This document shows positions 53,683-64,000 of a stretch of 64,000 nt of DNA, piece after piece. Under the pieces are notes generated by a model that saw only the letters and a program-made list of their open reading frames with translations, made no database searches and had not been told where the DNA came from. This DNA comes from Ophiocordyceps camponoti-saundersi (nom. inval.) (lineage: Eukaryota > Ascomycota > Sordariomycetes > Hypocreales > Ophiocordycipitaceae). The position numbers and the translations under genes were made by a program. The stretch lies in contig PDHQ01000008.1 in the NCBI GenBank assembly GCA_003339415.1, positions 1 to 64,000 on the forward strand, in the 5' to 3' direction. Each line of letters opens with the position of its first letter. Position 1 is the first letter of the stretch.

Positions 53683-55585
53683 TCAAAAGTCCAGGCCCTC
53701 CTCACGTTCCCGCTTTACCCTAACCCCCTTCTCGTCCCTCAACAGGCCGGCGATAAAGGACTTGAAATAGTCAACGTATGGCTTGAGGCTCGTCTTTTCC
53801 CAATCGGCGACGGCCGTTTTCGGCTTTGCGCCTCGGTCAGCCCCCCCTTCTTCTTTGACTTCCTCCTCTTTTTCTTCTTCTTCCTTCTTCCAACCATCAA
53901 TCTCAGCCAGCAGGTTCTGAACAGTGGGAACGCCGAGTGGATCAAAGTCAGCCAGCTTGGAGGTGTCGATGGGGACGCAGACGCGGCCCGTGCCCGGGTG
54001 GACGACGAAGGGACTCTTGAGCAAGTGGTTGAGCTTCTTGCTGACTTCGACGTCGAGCCGGGGGTAGCTGTACTCCAATACCACGTCCTGCTTTGCTTCG
54101 AGGAGCGCTCGCGCGTCCAGGTTGTTGGCGCCGGCGCCGGCCTTCTTGGCTACTTCGTCGATGTCGGCCCATCTGGAGGTGGAGTCAATCCGGTCTGACG
54201 TCTTCGACTGCCACTTTCGTCGTAGGGAGTCGTTGAGCGTGCGGTCGGGGAGGAGTTGAAGGAGCTTCTCGGCTTGTTCCGTCGTTGCCCAGGGGTCTTG
54301 GGCGTCGAGAACGTCGGTTTGAAAGTGAGACTTGAGGATGTCGAGACTACGGCTGTTGCGCGAGAGGTCGTTTCAGTACATGTTCGCATCCAAAAGGTGG
54401 GGTGGGGGGAGAGGTTCAAGAAGAACTCACGAGAGGTGAGGGTGCAGCGGACGGCGAAGATTGACTTTTTTGCCAGCGTGAGCGCCGCCCCTGACGACGT
54501 CGAGATAGCCAGCGATAGCCCTCCTCTTCTGATCATCAAGCAAGCGAGCCTTTCTATCGCAAACCCAGGCATGAGCTCCTCTACGACCGGAGTAGACCCA
54601 CAGGATGTGAGAAAAGCCAAAATCATGTCGCAGAGCAACGTCAACAACGCGGATGGCCATGGTGATGAAGGCCCAGCACTTTCGGCATATGTTGGCCTTG
54701 TCGCAACACGTGCGCACGTCGTCGTAGTCGGTCATGTCGATGTCGAAACATAGTTCTTTCGCCACCGGTTTGAAAGCGGACGAGCCGCGTAACGTCTTCC
54801 TATCGCGGGGGTTGGTCGAGTAGACGGGACCTATTTCGAAGCGCGAGGGGACGAGGCGCAACACATCCTTGCGGAGGCTTTTATTTCGTATCCCTTCAGT
54901 CAGCGGAGGAGCGGAAAAGGGAGACAAGACAATGGAGAGAAAGGGGGAGACGCAACAGATCTGAGGTTGCGTAGGACTGATATCGCAGGTAAGCGTCATT
55001 CTGCAATGTAAACGCAAACTCGCGATTGGCAAAGTCGTTGTTCGGCGACGGGCTATGGTTAAGCCAGAGGAAGAGCTGCCGCCAAGGGAAAAGGCGTTGG
55101 TAGAAGCTCCGCATCACCTGGGGGTCAGAAGCCTTGAGTGAGGACGAGAGGTCATCGTTGGCCGGTGGTGGTGGTGGTAGTTGTGGTGCCGAGGAGGTGG
55201 GGAATTCATCGTCATCGTCTTCGTCATCATCGTCGAAGAGCAGCGCTTCGAGATCTTCATTCTCGTCTGCCTCGTCATTTTTTATCATCGCGCTGTCGGA
55301 TTCTTCAGCTTTGGCAGCGTCCTCGTCTTTCTCTTCGTCGTCGTCAAAGAGCAGCGCTTCAAGATTCTCATTCTTATCGTCTTCGTCATTTTTCATCATC
55401 GCGCTATCGGATTCTTCAGCTTTGACAGCGTCCTCGTCTTTCTCTTCGTCGTCGTCGTCTGCCATGGGCACGTCGTCCGCAACGATGATTTTATCTTCAG
55501 CAGCAGCAGCAGCATGATCGTGATCATTCATGACTTGATCTCTGTCATCCCCATCCGAGACGAGCGGCTCGACAGGTTCTGCCAT
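53683..55585 (-). CDS. PRI1: DNA primase small (catalytic) subunit
   Basis: Predicted 588 aa. Exons are complement(53683..54352, 54431..54893, 54952..55585), with introns of 78 and 58 nt. It makes RNA primers within the Pol alpha-primase complex. The catalytic core has ELCFDIDMTDYDD (metal-binding Asp residues), the zinc-site TCCDKANICRKCW, and HILWVYSGRRGAHAWVCD with the conserved SGRRGxH nucleotide-binding motif. The protein is longer than usual because of an acidic N-terminal extension (~130 aa) containing a 37-residue unit repeated in tandem (residues 44-80 and 81-117). The first intron's acceptor TGAAG leaves IRNKSL before the conserved RKDVLRLVPSRFEIGPVYS, so that junction may be off by a few codons. 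Confidence 0.92.
55235..55456 (-). repeat. tandem 111-bp coding repeat in PRI1
   Basis: Two adjacent 111-bp units encode DDDEEKDEDA(V/A)KAEESDSAM...NLEALLF-type acidic blocks of 37 residues each. High similarity implies a recent in-frame duplication. Confidence 0.85.
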
Positions 55586-56955
55586 CGAAGTTCTTATGCA
55601 ATCGTTTGGAAGTTATGACCGTATTTCTCGCAATTCAGAGAAAGAGACGCGTAAAGAGCAGACGCGACGCGTGCTCGGAAAGAGGCTCTCGTATTCGTAT
55701 TCTAATTCTACGTTGAGCCGTGTCCAATTGTACAATTGCACGGAGAGCGGGAAGAAAAAAGAGCGTTTCATCCATCAAGGTGCCCACCTACCCTGTATGA
55801 CATCCACACCTCACCGGCCATTCTACTTCTCCCCACTCAACACTGAATCAACGATGATCAACATCAACAGCCTAAGAGATGAAGCAAAACATCAGAAAGC
55901 AAAGACTCCGTGAGTCACTTACATATTTATATGAACGGGCCTTTACCCCCCTTCTCCCCCCAAAAAAACGAAAACTAGCCAAACAACTCAAAAGTCAGAC
56001 AGGAAGAAAGAGCAACACAAGAAATCAATCGAGCCAAACCAACCAACAAACCTTTCTGCCAAACTGGGAAAACAACCCCAGTCTGCAAGAATGGCCTAGA
56101 CTCGACGTGTTACAGCCCAGGTCTGGGCGCGCCCATGTGATAGTCGGCGGCGGAACGAGACCGGATCCTTGTGTTGCAGCCGAGAGAACTCTGATGTCTG
56201 TCTGTCATGATTTGTGGTATAAAATCTTTGCTCGTCTCTCTCTCTCTCTCTTCCTCTCTTTCCTCTCTCACCCGTATCCCTCTGTCCATCTCTTTCTCTC
56301 CATCTCTCTCTCCCTCCCCCCTTTTTTTATTCCCTTTCTCTCCTTTTCACTTTACTACCCCTCTCCTCCTCTCTTCATTCCTCTTACTCGCACAAATTTC
56401 ATTCCCCAAACAACTGTCCCTTTCATAATTCCTCATTGTCATCCTCATCATTGTCATCCTCATCATCGTCATCATCAACTTCTTTCCAATTCTCAATTCC
56501 CCCTTTTTTCATACTAATCACGCCCAGACATCATGCCTCAAGCCGTCGACCCAGTCATCGAATCCCCTCTCCGGTGCTTCTGCCCACCACCCTTATGCCA
56601 ATTCCCTCACCCTCACTCAAACTTGGAGTAGACGCCTCCCTGCCGCTGCCGCCGCCGCAGTCGATCCGTCCTCCCAACCCCCGGTCCGTCTTCGCCTTCA
56701 CTTTCGGAGTGTGCCCACTCCGTCTCCGTATCTCTCCTTCTCTTTTCCCCCCACCCCTCTCTCGCTCAGACCCTCAAAACCCTACCGGCTTACTGACAGC
56801 GACTATGATGCCGAAGCAGCTTCAAAGTGCTTGCTCGCACGCTGCGCCGTCAATGCGCTTATTGCGCTTGACTTCAGGGCGAGGGTCGAGTGAGGGTTGG
56901 GGCGGGAATAGGGCGGACAAGCCTCGTCTCCTTACCTCTTGTCCTTCCGCCCACC
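55586..56955. other. intergenic, PRI1 promoter and SKN7 3' side
   Basis: Two ACGCGT boxes lie near PRI1. Beyond are CT-rich tracts (56236-56370) and ATC repeats (56430-56480). Frames across them are low complexity. No gene recognised. Confidence 0.5.
55647..55672. promoter_or_regulatory. two ACGCGT (MCB-type) boxes upstream of PRI1
   Basis: Perfect ACGCGT at 55647-55652 and 55667-55672, 62 and 82 bp upstream of the PRI1 ATG (minus strand), with an extra ACGCGA between. Budding-yeast primase genes are MBF targets; control here is inferred by analogy. Confidence 0.5.
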
Positions 56956-59076
56956 TCAGCCATAGTTGCCCTGAACCGCGCTTAGCCGTTGCCGCTTTTC
57001 CGGAGGACTGTCTTGGTCAGACAACCCCCCCGGCGTCGCTTCCATGGCCGTCCCGTAGTGCGGTCGCCCTATGCCGTACTGGCCGCCTCCCCCGTTCAAG
57101 AGGCCATAGCAGTGTTCTACGCTACTCTGGCCCATATGTCCCGGCGACCAATTCGGTCCGGAAGTCGCCTGTGGCGGCGGCGGCGGCGGCGTCGACGTCT
57201 CAAATTTTATCGACGTGTTGTTGAGATAGGGTACGTTGCTCATCACGTAACCGCCAGAGCCGTCGCCGTCGCTCGACCCCGAGGTCGGCGGCTTCTTCAG
57301 CAGGTGTGACATGTGTGTCTTGACCGATTTGAGCATCCCTTCCTTAGTAAAGGGTTTGGCCAGCACACCATTCATCCCTGCTCCAAAGTCAGCACGTCAA
57401 CTATAAATCTGGCGACGCCGCGCTTTCTACCATGCTCGAAGTAGCCGTTGACCTCATCCGGCCGAATGTTGGACGTCATGGCGATGATGGGCGTCGAGCA
57501 AGGCAGCTGGCGGATGTACATGGTGGCCGAGACACCGTCGAGCCGCGGCATGATGATGTCCATGAAAATCATGTCAAAGTGGTCTCGCCCGACGCCGCTG
57601 ATCCTGTTGTAGGCATCGGCGCCGTTTTGCTGGTGATGGTCGAGGCCTCAGCATCAACGTGGCCTCACCAAAAGATGACGGAAACGCAGACTCACCGCGT
57701 GCTCTACATCGCATCCCATCGACTTGAGGAACTTGATGCCGATCTTAGCACAAGTCGGATCATCTTCGACCAAGAAGACGATCGGCTTTTTCGGTCCCCA
57801 CAACGATGTCGACTTGTCCATCGGTGTCGTCGGCGCTGGCGTCGCCGAGGTCGGTGCCGTCGCTGACGTCGGTGCCTCGGACACGGCCGAAGGAAGGGCC
57901 TCGTTGGGCATCGCGTACGGTATCTTATGGATGTGATCCGAATGGAAAGGGTCGATGCCCACCGTCTGGCCGACCGGATAGACCGGGAACCGACTGAGGT
58001 CGGTGACGGTGTCGTGCAGCAAAGGCATGGAGACGGATGTCATCATGGCAGCCGAGTCGGCAGGAGATGCGTACGTGCCGTGGAGGCGCTCCAGCTCGCG
58101 ATCTGTGACCGAGTCTGTCGTGATGGTGGAGAGGAGCTCACGCGCGCGACGCAGCTCGGGCGATGAGTCGACGTCACCCGCCCCGTTCGAGGTCATGGAC
58201 TGATGACCCATGAGACCCCGATTGCGGCCGTCGCCATATAGGCTCAGGTAATTCAACATCTCGAACTGGGCTTGCTTGTGCGTATTGAGCATCTTCTGCA
58301 ACGCCAATACCTCGTTCACGAGGAGCCTGTTGGTTTGCGCCACGTCGGCGTACAGCTCCTGAAGCTGCTGCACCTGCTGGTGCGTGGCCGTGAGCTGCTC
58401 TGAGATGACGCCAACATGTTGGCTCGTCGTAAAGTCCTCGGCCGCCGGCGGTTTCCGAGGCGCCGGAGCCTTGCGGCGGATGTTATCGAGGCCGTCTTTG
58501 CTGTCGGCTCGGAAATAGGGGTGCTTGAACTCGAGGACCTGCATCGTTGCTTCCGTCAGCCGGGCGTGATACGCAGCCAAGCCGACCAAGGCCGAGTCTC
58601 ACGTTTCCGCTAGGAGTGGGCGAGTCGCCATCGCTTGAAGGCTTTACTTTATGAAAATCGTACTTGTTGAGCTGCCGGATGAAGCTAGACATGTTGCTGT
58701 GCTTGAAATGCTTGGGCAATATCGACCGAGTGAATTTTTCGCCCTGACAGGCGGTCAGCGCGTCGACCACGTATGAAGAGCTACGTACGCACCTCGACCA
58801 CGACAAAGGTGTCGCCGTCTTTGCCCCACCTGGCCACGTCTTGATGTGACGGGTCTTCGAGCATGCTGCAGAAGCCATGTTAGTTGATTGTGCGGGAGCT
58901 CCTCAGAGGAAAGGGATGGGGGTGCAAAACGATGATAGGCGACATGCCGAAAGAGCTTGCGAACCTGGAAAGAATAGGGTCAGAGTGTGATGATGCATGT
59001 CGATTCGTCGCATACTCACGAATTCGCTAGCATTGTTGCCAGCCCCTTGAGGGGTTGACATTTCGGTTCCCGACAT
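56956..59076 (-). CDS. SKN7: stress response regulator SKN7/PRR1 (HSF-type DNA-binding plus receiver)
   Basis: Predicted 583 aa, seven exons: complement(56956..57377, 57431..57629, 57696..58538, 58603..58743, 58793..58865, 58948..58964, 59020..59076). Domain order is HSF-type DNA-binding domain ([66 protein letters not shown]), a coiled coil ([37 protein letters not shown]), then a response-regulator receiver ([20 protein letters not shown]; phospho-acceptor Asp in [13 protein letters not shown]; Lys in AKPF). This is the Skn7 architecture at the output of a fungal phosphorelay for oxidative and osmotic stress. Exon 6 (17 nt) is a microexon whose downstream intron fits only as GC-AG (GCATGT...CTGCAG), keeping the FVRKL-x-x-MLED junction intact. 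Confidence 0.92.
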
Positions 59077-62000
59077 GGTGGCAGCGTCTTGCGGTCAGGT
59101 CAGAGCTTCTGACGACCGTGGCGGGCAGGATCGCCTCGCCAGCGAGTCGTCGCGGGGCTCGCCGTCTCGACCGGGGGAGGGCGGGGGGGAGGGGGAAAGG
59201 GAAAAGGCAGTCGCCGACTGGCGATAGCCGACGGGCCGGACGTTGTAGCGGGCGGTTGGCGAGGCAGGTTTTGGCCCCCGGCGGAAACGGCCGGCAGCGG
59301 GGTCTTTGGAGAGTCCGGGACCCCCACGGAAGGGTTAACCAACAATCAACAGCTAGAGGCAGTGTCGGCGTTGCTCATGGACGGGAGGTTGGCGGCGATT
59401 TGACCCTGGGGACGGACGTGAGTGGGCCGAGTCAGGAGTGAGAGAGTGCAACGTATTCGGGTGGACCCGTCTTGGCTGCCAGGGCAGGGAAGGTTGAGGT
59501 ACGGAATTGCTGGATGTCGAGGGGGGCGTGAGGAGGAACGAGGAGAACGGACGACGGATGGCGGCGACCTCGGGCGACGGCGGCGGCAGCAGCGACGGCG
59601 ACTGAGGTTGAGCGAGGATCGGGAGAGGGGACCAAGCCGGAGAGGATGATCGGCGGCGACGGCGGCGGAGGCGGCGGCGGCGGCAGCAGCCACACGAGGT
59701 TGAGATGAGGAGGACGACGAGGAGAAGGAGGAGGAGGAGGAAGTGGAGGAGTGACTAGGTATGAGGAGAAACGGCCGGATTGGGGGGGGGGAGCCAGTCA
59801 ACGACAAGGTGGAGAGCCAGATGGAGGGTACCGACAGGGAACCTGCAGGGACAGGGATCGGTCAGACGGGGGGCCCCATCGGTACATGCCTGTCTGCCGC
59901 CAGCTTCGTACCGGCAAAGTAGCCCGACCTCTTTTTGCGCTGGCCTGTCTTATTAGCAGCGGCCCAGGCAGGGCGCTGCATAGCATGGGGAGGGTACAGT
60001 AAAGTCGGCTGACGCATTCCTGTGCAAACACACATGAAATGCCTCTGTACATAGATTGTAGCTGCCAGGTAGGAGGTAGGTAAGTCGGTACTCAGGAAAA
60101 GGAAGAAAGCTTGGTTGGGTTGGGACCGTTGGGTTAGGAAATGTGTCTGTTCTGGAAAAAGAGTAGGGGTCGGTGCCTCATTCAGGTGCGTAATGGACCT
60201 TCTTCCAACCTCACAGGCGCCTTGCCTAACTTGCCTATCAGAGTACGTATGTATATGAGAAATGGCTTCCATTTTGCGTGCATCGCCGCCGTTATGTCAA
60301 AAGGGGCGCGGGTGAAGCACCTTGCAGTTGCAGATAACCCCGGCTGGTGCATGTATGTATGTATGTGTGAGGTATCCAGGAGGCAGTACTTAGGAGGTAC
60401 TGTGCGCGGACGGCCCAGTCCAGGTACAGGTACGGTGGAGGACGGCTCCGGCCCGTCGGCCATCGCCCTTGTTGTATGTATGTAGGTATGTACGACCTCT
60501 CAACCTACAGGAGCAGACTGACTGTTGCTAGAGGACTCGAAGAGGTGGTATGTACGGATATGTGTAGCGCATGTTCATATCTAGGTACTTACACATTAGT
60601 AGATATCTGTATGCATTTGTACAATATATGCATATTGGGATCCGTAATGTAAGCTGTTCTGTCACAGTCTGTGAGGCCGCTGGCATATCAGACAGCTTTC
60701 CTCTTCGTGCATGTGCGGCTTCTCGATGCATCCATGTGTGGATCTTACGGCATTCACACTGCTCGACTACACCCAGTCCTCCCATGCACGGACAGTATGC
60801 CGTACGGTGCTAACTCCCCACTTAGACAATGATTATATGATACAACAGCATATCATATCCGCACATACCTACATGCATGCAAACTAGTATCAACCGAGGC
60901 AGAAGAAAGCATGGTAGACTCAGCTCTGCCAGCAATTCGGTGGTCATCCGACGCCCACCAGCTTTTCTCTCCAGCCAATCGGCTTCCGGATCCTAATGAT
61001 GGCCGCTACTCAACTGACAGAGCCATGCCTCGTACAGATGTGCAACGACGCACATGGTTGCATGGGCTCACAAAGAATGCATACATCTTCATATATGTAA
61101 GTCTCGGTGGATGGATGTCTTTCCTGGGAACCGCATGACAACCCTTTTTTTTTTCCTTGCCTCTTCTCGCCACGGCCGGGTCTCAGTCCGACGGACCGGG
61201 CTGCATCCTACTCCAATTTGGCTCTGACGGCACACCCTCGGCTCCCTCCTCCCCCCCTCCGAAGAACAGCAGTGGTCAAGGGCGTGAGACAGACGACCTA
61301 ACCACCGTTCCGAGCCAAGTCTACCATTCTACCGGAAATGGTGCGCGAGACAAGCAAGGAGACGGGGGGGTCCGAGCGATCTTATCACTGAAATGAAAAG
61401 AAAAGAAAAGAAACCCTCCTGGAAAGAAGACAAGAACTCTCCAAACGAAAGGAGTGCTGTTCCACCGGATTCCTGGCCGCTGTGGAAAGTATCGTGTCTA
61501 CGCGGATGATGTAGTTCACGCTGTCTCACCATCTCATTGGTCTGGCCCGATACCGCGGATAGGGCAGTGCGTCGGCGAGCTTGGCTGGGCCGTCTTTGCA
61601 TCGAGGGCTGAGGACAGATGGCGCCAATACGGAGACAGCCGCAGCAACGAGAGCCGAGGAAAAAGGAAAGCGGGGAGCATTCATTTTTTGCTTTTACTAT
61701 CGCTCCCTGCTCCCGGCTGTCGAGCGGCCAGCCCAACACTTGTGGACGAGACGGTGTCGAGGGAGGAGACCAGTTACTAGATAGTCGAAACGATAGAGAG
61801 GCAGGCGCTTTTCAGTACTAGGTATGCGTACTGGTTTCTCACAACGATTTACGTCTAACGCAGGCTGTGACCGAGTATTCGAGTATAAAACCTACGCGAC
61901 TCTAGCAGGCTCTTTACACAAATTTGTGCATGCAAGCATGCAGTGAGAGATCCGGATGGCCGCTTATTGCAAGGAAGACAAGATGTTATATTTATAGATG

Positions 62001-62257
62001 CTCGTGGCTTACAAAGCAGACTTCGGCGCAGATCACGGCTACCCACCTAGCTAGCTCGGTGTGGCCTCCGCGAGCTCACCGAGGCACTTACCCCACCATT
62101 CCGGTACAGAGCCTTTTCCGACCCGATGCACCAAACTCCCAGCTTTCCTTCTCTACGGCTGTGAGTCAATATTTCTTCTCTGTTGCTTCGAGCCAGCATC
62201 ATCGACAGCCGTCTCGCCTTCCCCCCTCCCTTCCCAGGGTCCTCGGCGGCGCGGACA
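59077..62257. other. 3.2-kb intergenic region between SKN7 and eIF2B-epsilon starts
   Basis: Divergent promoter region. GGC/GGA-rich stretches lie at 59570-59750 on the SKN7 side, then TATG/TAGG short repeats (60060-60620) and a long T run near 61146. A 136-residue frame at 61329-61739 (minus) has no recognisable family. Nothing else supported. Confidence 0.5.
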
Positions 62258-64000
62258 ATGTCACAAAAGGCAAAGAGCTCGTCCAAGGGCAAGAAGCCCG
62301 CCAAGTCGGGTGAGACCAAGTCGGATCAGGTCCTCCAGGCCGTCGTATGTCCTTGATACCTTTGTATCTCTCTTTTCCGCTCGCCACGCTGACCCAGCAC
62401 CCGCCGCAGGTTCTCGCGGACTCATTCCAGCACCGATTCAGACCGTTCACCCTCGAGAAACCCCGAGTAAGCGTTTTGGCAGCTTTCGGCGCTTCTCCAC
62501 TGACATCTGACTTGCAAGTGTCTTCTCCCGCTGGCCAACAGGCCGTTGCTCGACTATACCCTGGAGTTCCTGGCCATGAACGGTGTCGCAGAGGTTTTCA
62601 TTTACTGCGGCGCCCATTCAGATCAAGTAGAGGACTACATCAACCGTTCTCGCTGGTCGCCAGCTTCGCGCCCGAGTCCCTTCTCCCTCGTCCAGTTCGT
62701 CCGCGTCTCGGATGCCCGATCAGCCGGCGACATGCTCCGTGACCTGGACAATCGCTCCCTCATCGAGGGCGATTTCATTCTCGTTCACGGCGACCTCGTC
62801 TCTAACATTATGCTCGACGGCCCGCTGGCCGCTCACCGCGCACGGCGCGAAGCTGATGGGGATAACATCATGACGACAATTCTCCGCAGCGCCGGTGACG
62901 ATGCTGGCCACCGTACAAAGACCAACGCCATTACCCCTGTCTTCATCGTCGACGCCAACTCAAAACGCATACTTCAATATGAGGAGACGACGCCGCTGCA
63001 GAGGAGCCGCTACCTTGCGCTCGATCCCGCCGTCGTAGACGATCTGTCCTCCGACCTTGAAGTGCGCTCCGACCTCATTGACGCCCACATCGACATCTGT
63101 ACCCCTGAGGTTCTCGCCCTCTGGTCTGAGAGCTTCGACTTCGCACTGCCGCGCGCCCACTTTCTGCACGGTGTTCTCAAAGACTGGGAGCTTAACGGCA
63201 AGATGATGTACGCTGATATTCTCGACGATGGATATGCCGCCCGTGCCAGCGACCTTCAAATGTACGACGCCATCTCCCGCGACGTCCTCGCCTGCTGGAC
63301 CGCGCCCCTGATACCGCAGAACAATGTGGCTCCCGAAGAGGGCTACCAGCGACGCCGCGACGGGCTTGTCGTTGAGTCCGTCGTCGACATCGCCCCAGAT
63401 GCCTGTCTGTCCAACACGGTTGTCGGACGCAATGTCACCGTTGGCTCGGCCTGTGTCATATCCAATAGCGTCATCGGGAGGGGTTGTCGCATAGGTGCCG
63501 GCGCCGTCATTGAGGACTCTTTTATCTGGCACGATGTGAACATCGGGGACGAGGCCAGGGTAAAGCACTCGATTCTGGCTGACGACGTCGTCGTCGGTAG
63601 AGACTGCGTCATCCCCGCCGGATGCCTGATCTCGAGCCGCGTCCGTATCAGCCCTGGCGTCAAGCTTGACGGCACCGTCGTGCTCTCGACCGCCCGCCTC
63701 ACCGGAGAACCGGTCGTCGGAGATAGAGCTCTCCTCGGGCCTGAAACCAACGCGGCCATTTTCGACCTGCAAGACAGCGATGAAGACAAGGAGGAGGGCG
63801 ACGACGACGACAGCATAGCCGACGAGGACCCGTCACACCTACAAAAGTCACTCATCTATTCGCTCGCCGACGTCAACCTCTCATCCTCTTCCGTCTCGAC
63901 CTTCTCATCCTCAACCAACGCCTCTACAACCTCTCTCTCCTCAACCGCCAACGGCACAATAGCCCCTACGATGACGACGACGACGACTACAATGACGGCT
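62258..64000 (+). CDS. GCD6: translation initiation factor eIF2B subunit epsilon, 5' part (truncated by window end)
   Basis: At least 542 aa visible. Exons are 62258..62344, 62410..62466 and 62519..beyond 64000, with introns of 65 and 52 nt. It is the catalytic subunit of the guanine-nucleotide exchange factor for eIF2. The basic N-terminus is followed by a nucleotidyltransferase-like domain (VVLADSFQHRFRPFTLEKPRCLLPLANRPLLDYTLEFLAMNGVAEVFIY), then left-handed beta-helix hexapeptide repeats (NTVVGRNVTVGSACVISNSVIGRGCRIGAGAVIEDSFIW). An acidic and Ser/Thr-rich linker runs off the window. The C-terminal W2 (HEAT) domain that carries exchange activity would lie outside. The ATG and both introns are consistent in frame to base 64000. 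Confidence 0.93.

Noticed and set aside
61329..61739. 136-codon open frame on the minus strand
   Set aside because: No recognisable family, uneven composition and no splice or start context; cannot be supported.

Overview
The window reads as nuclear DNA of a filamentous ascomycete (Pezizomycotina, probably Sordariomycetes; a Hypocreales-like placement is only a guess). The evidence is short GT-AG introns of about 49-121 nt with CTGAC/CTAAC-type branch sites, fungal gene families (SWI5/ACE2, SKN7, SPT10, kynurenine formamidase, ZIP, AIM24), gene-sized spacing, and a transposon mutated in the style of repeat-induced point mutation (RIP). I can support 25 protein-coding genes, two tRNA-like genes with odd anticodon-loop inserts, one complete but RIP-destroyed Ty1/copia element, one probable solo LTR, and one assembly gap. 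All splice sites were inferred by eye from reading frame and family conservation. For every complete gene, exon lengths sum to a whole number of codons.

Layout. 1-2.6 kb: poly-G tract, then a SWI5/ACE2-like zinc-finger factor (-). 3.95-10.14 kb: copia retrotransposon with 298-bp LTRs and an ATACC target duplication. 10.5-14.7 kb: CBS/PB1 protein and mitoribosomal uS2m. 14.8-19.7 kb: tRNA-like gene, SPT10-like regulator, CCT7. 20.3-28 kb: gene-poor, microsatellite-rich stretch with an M43 metalloprotease, a second tRNA-like gene, a CBM14 (Avr4-like) secreted protein, a GST, a small secreted Cys-rich protein and a solo LTR. 28-34.3 kb: kynurenine formamidase, ankyrin protein, MFS carrier, AIM24. 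34.9-38.3 kb: kinesin-10 and a small protein. 38.4-40.9 kb: no gene, but poly-G tracts, a 110-bp exact copy of sequence from 2.6 kb and a 10-N gap. 40.9-49.2 kb: ZIP zinc transporter, MSH2, a complex I subunit. 50.3-51.6 kb: a secreted Ser/Thr-rich protein resembling aerolysin-type pore formers. 52.4-64 kb: TRM10, DNA primase PRI1, SKN7, and the 5' part of eIF2B-epsilon, cut by the window end.

No operon-like or newly recognisable multi-gene system is evident. The nearest thing to an accessory region is the 20-28 kb stretch of secreted proteins, plus the pore-former-like gene at 50 kb; together they suggest a lifestyle involving chitin and host or competitor interaction. MSH2 and PRI1 share paired ACGCGT boxes upstream, consistent with co-regulation at S phase. 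The strongest structural curiosities are the RIP record preserved in the copia LTRs, the two tRNA-like genes, two inferred GC-AG introns, and the probable mis-scaffolding at 39.5 kb.
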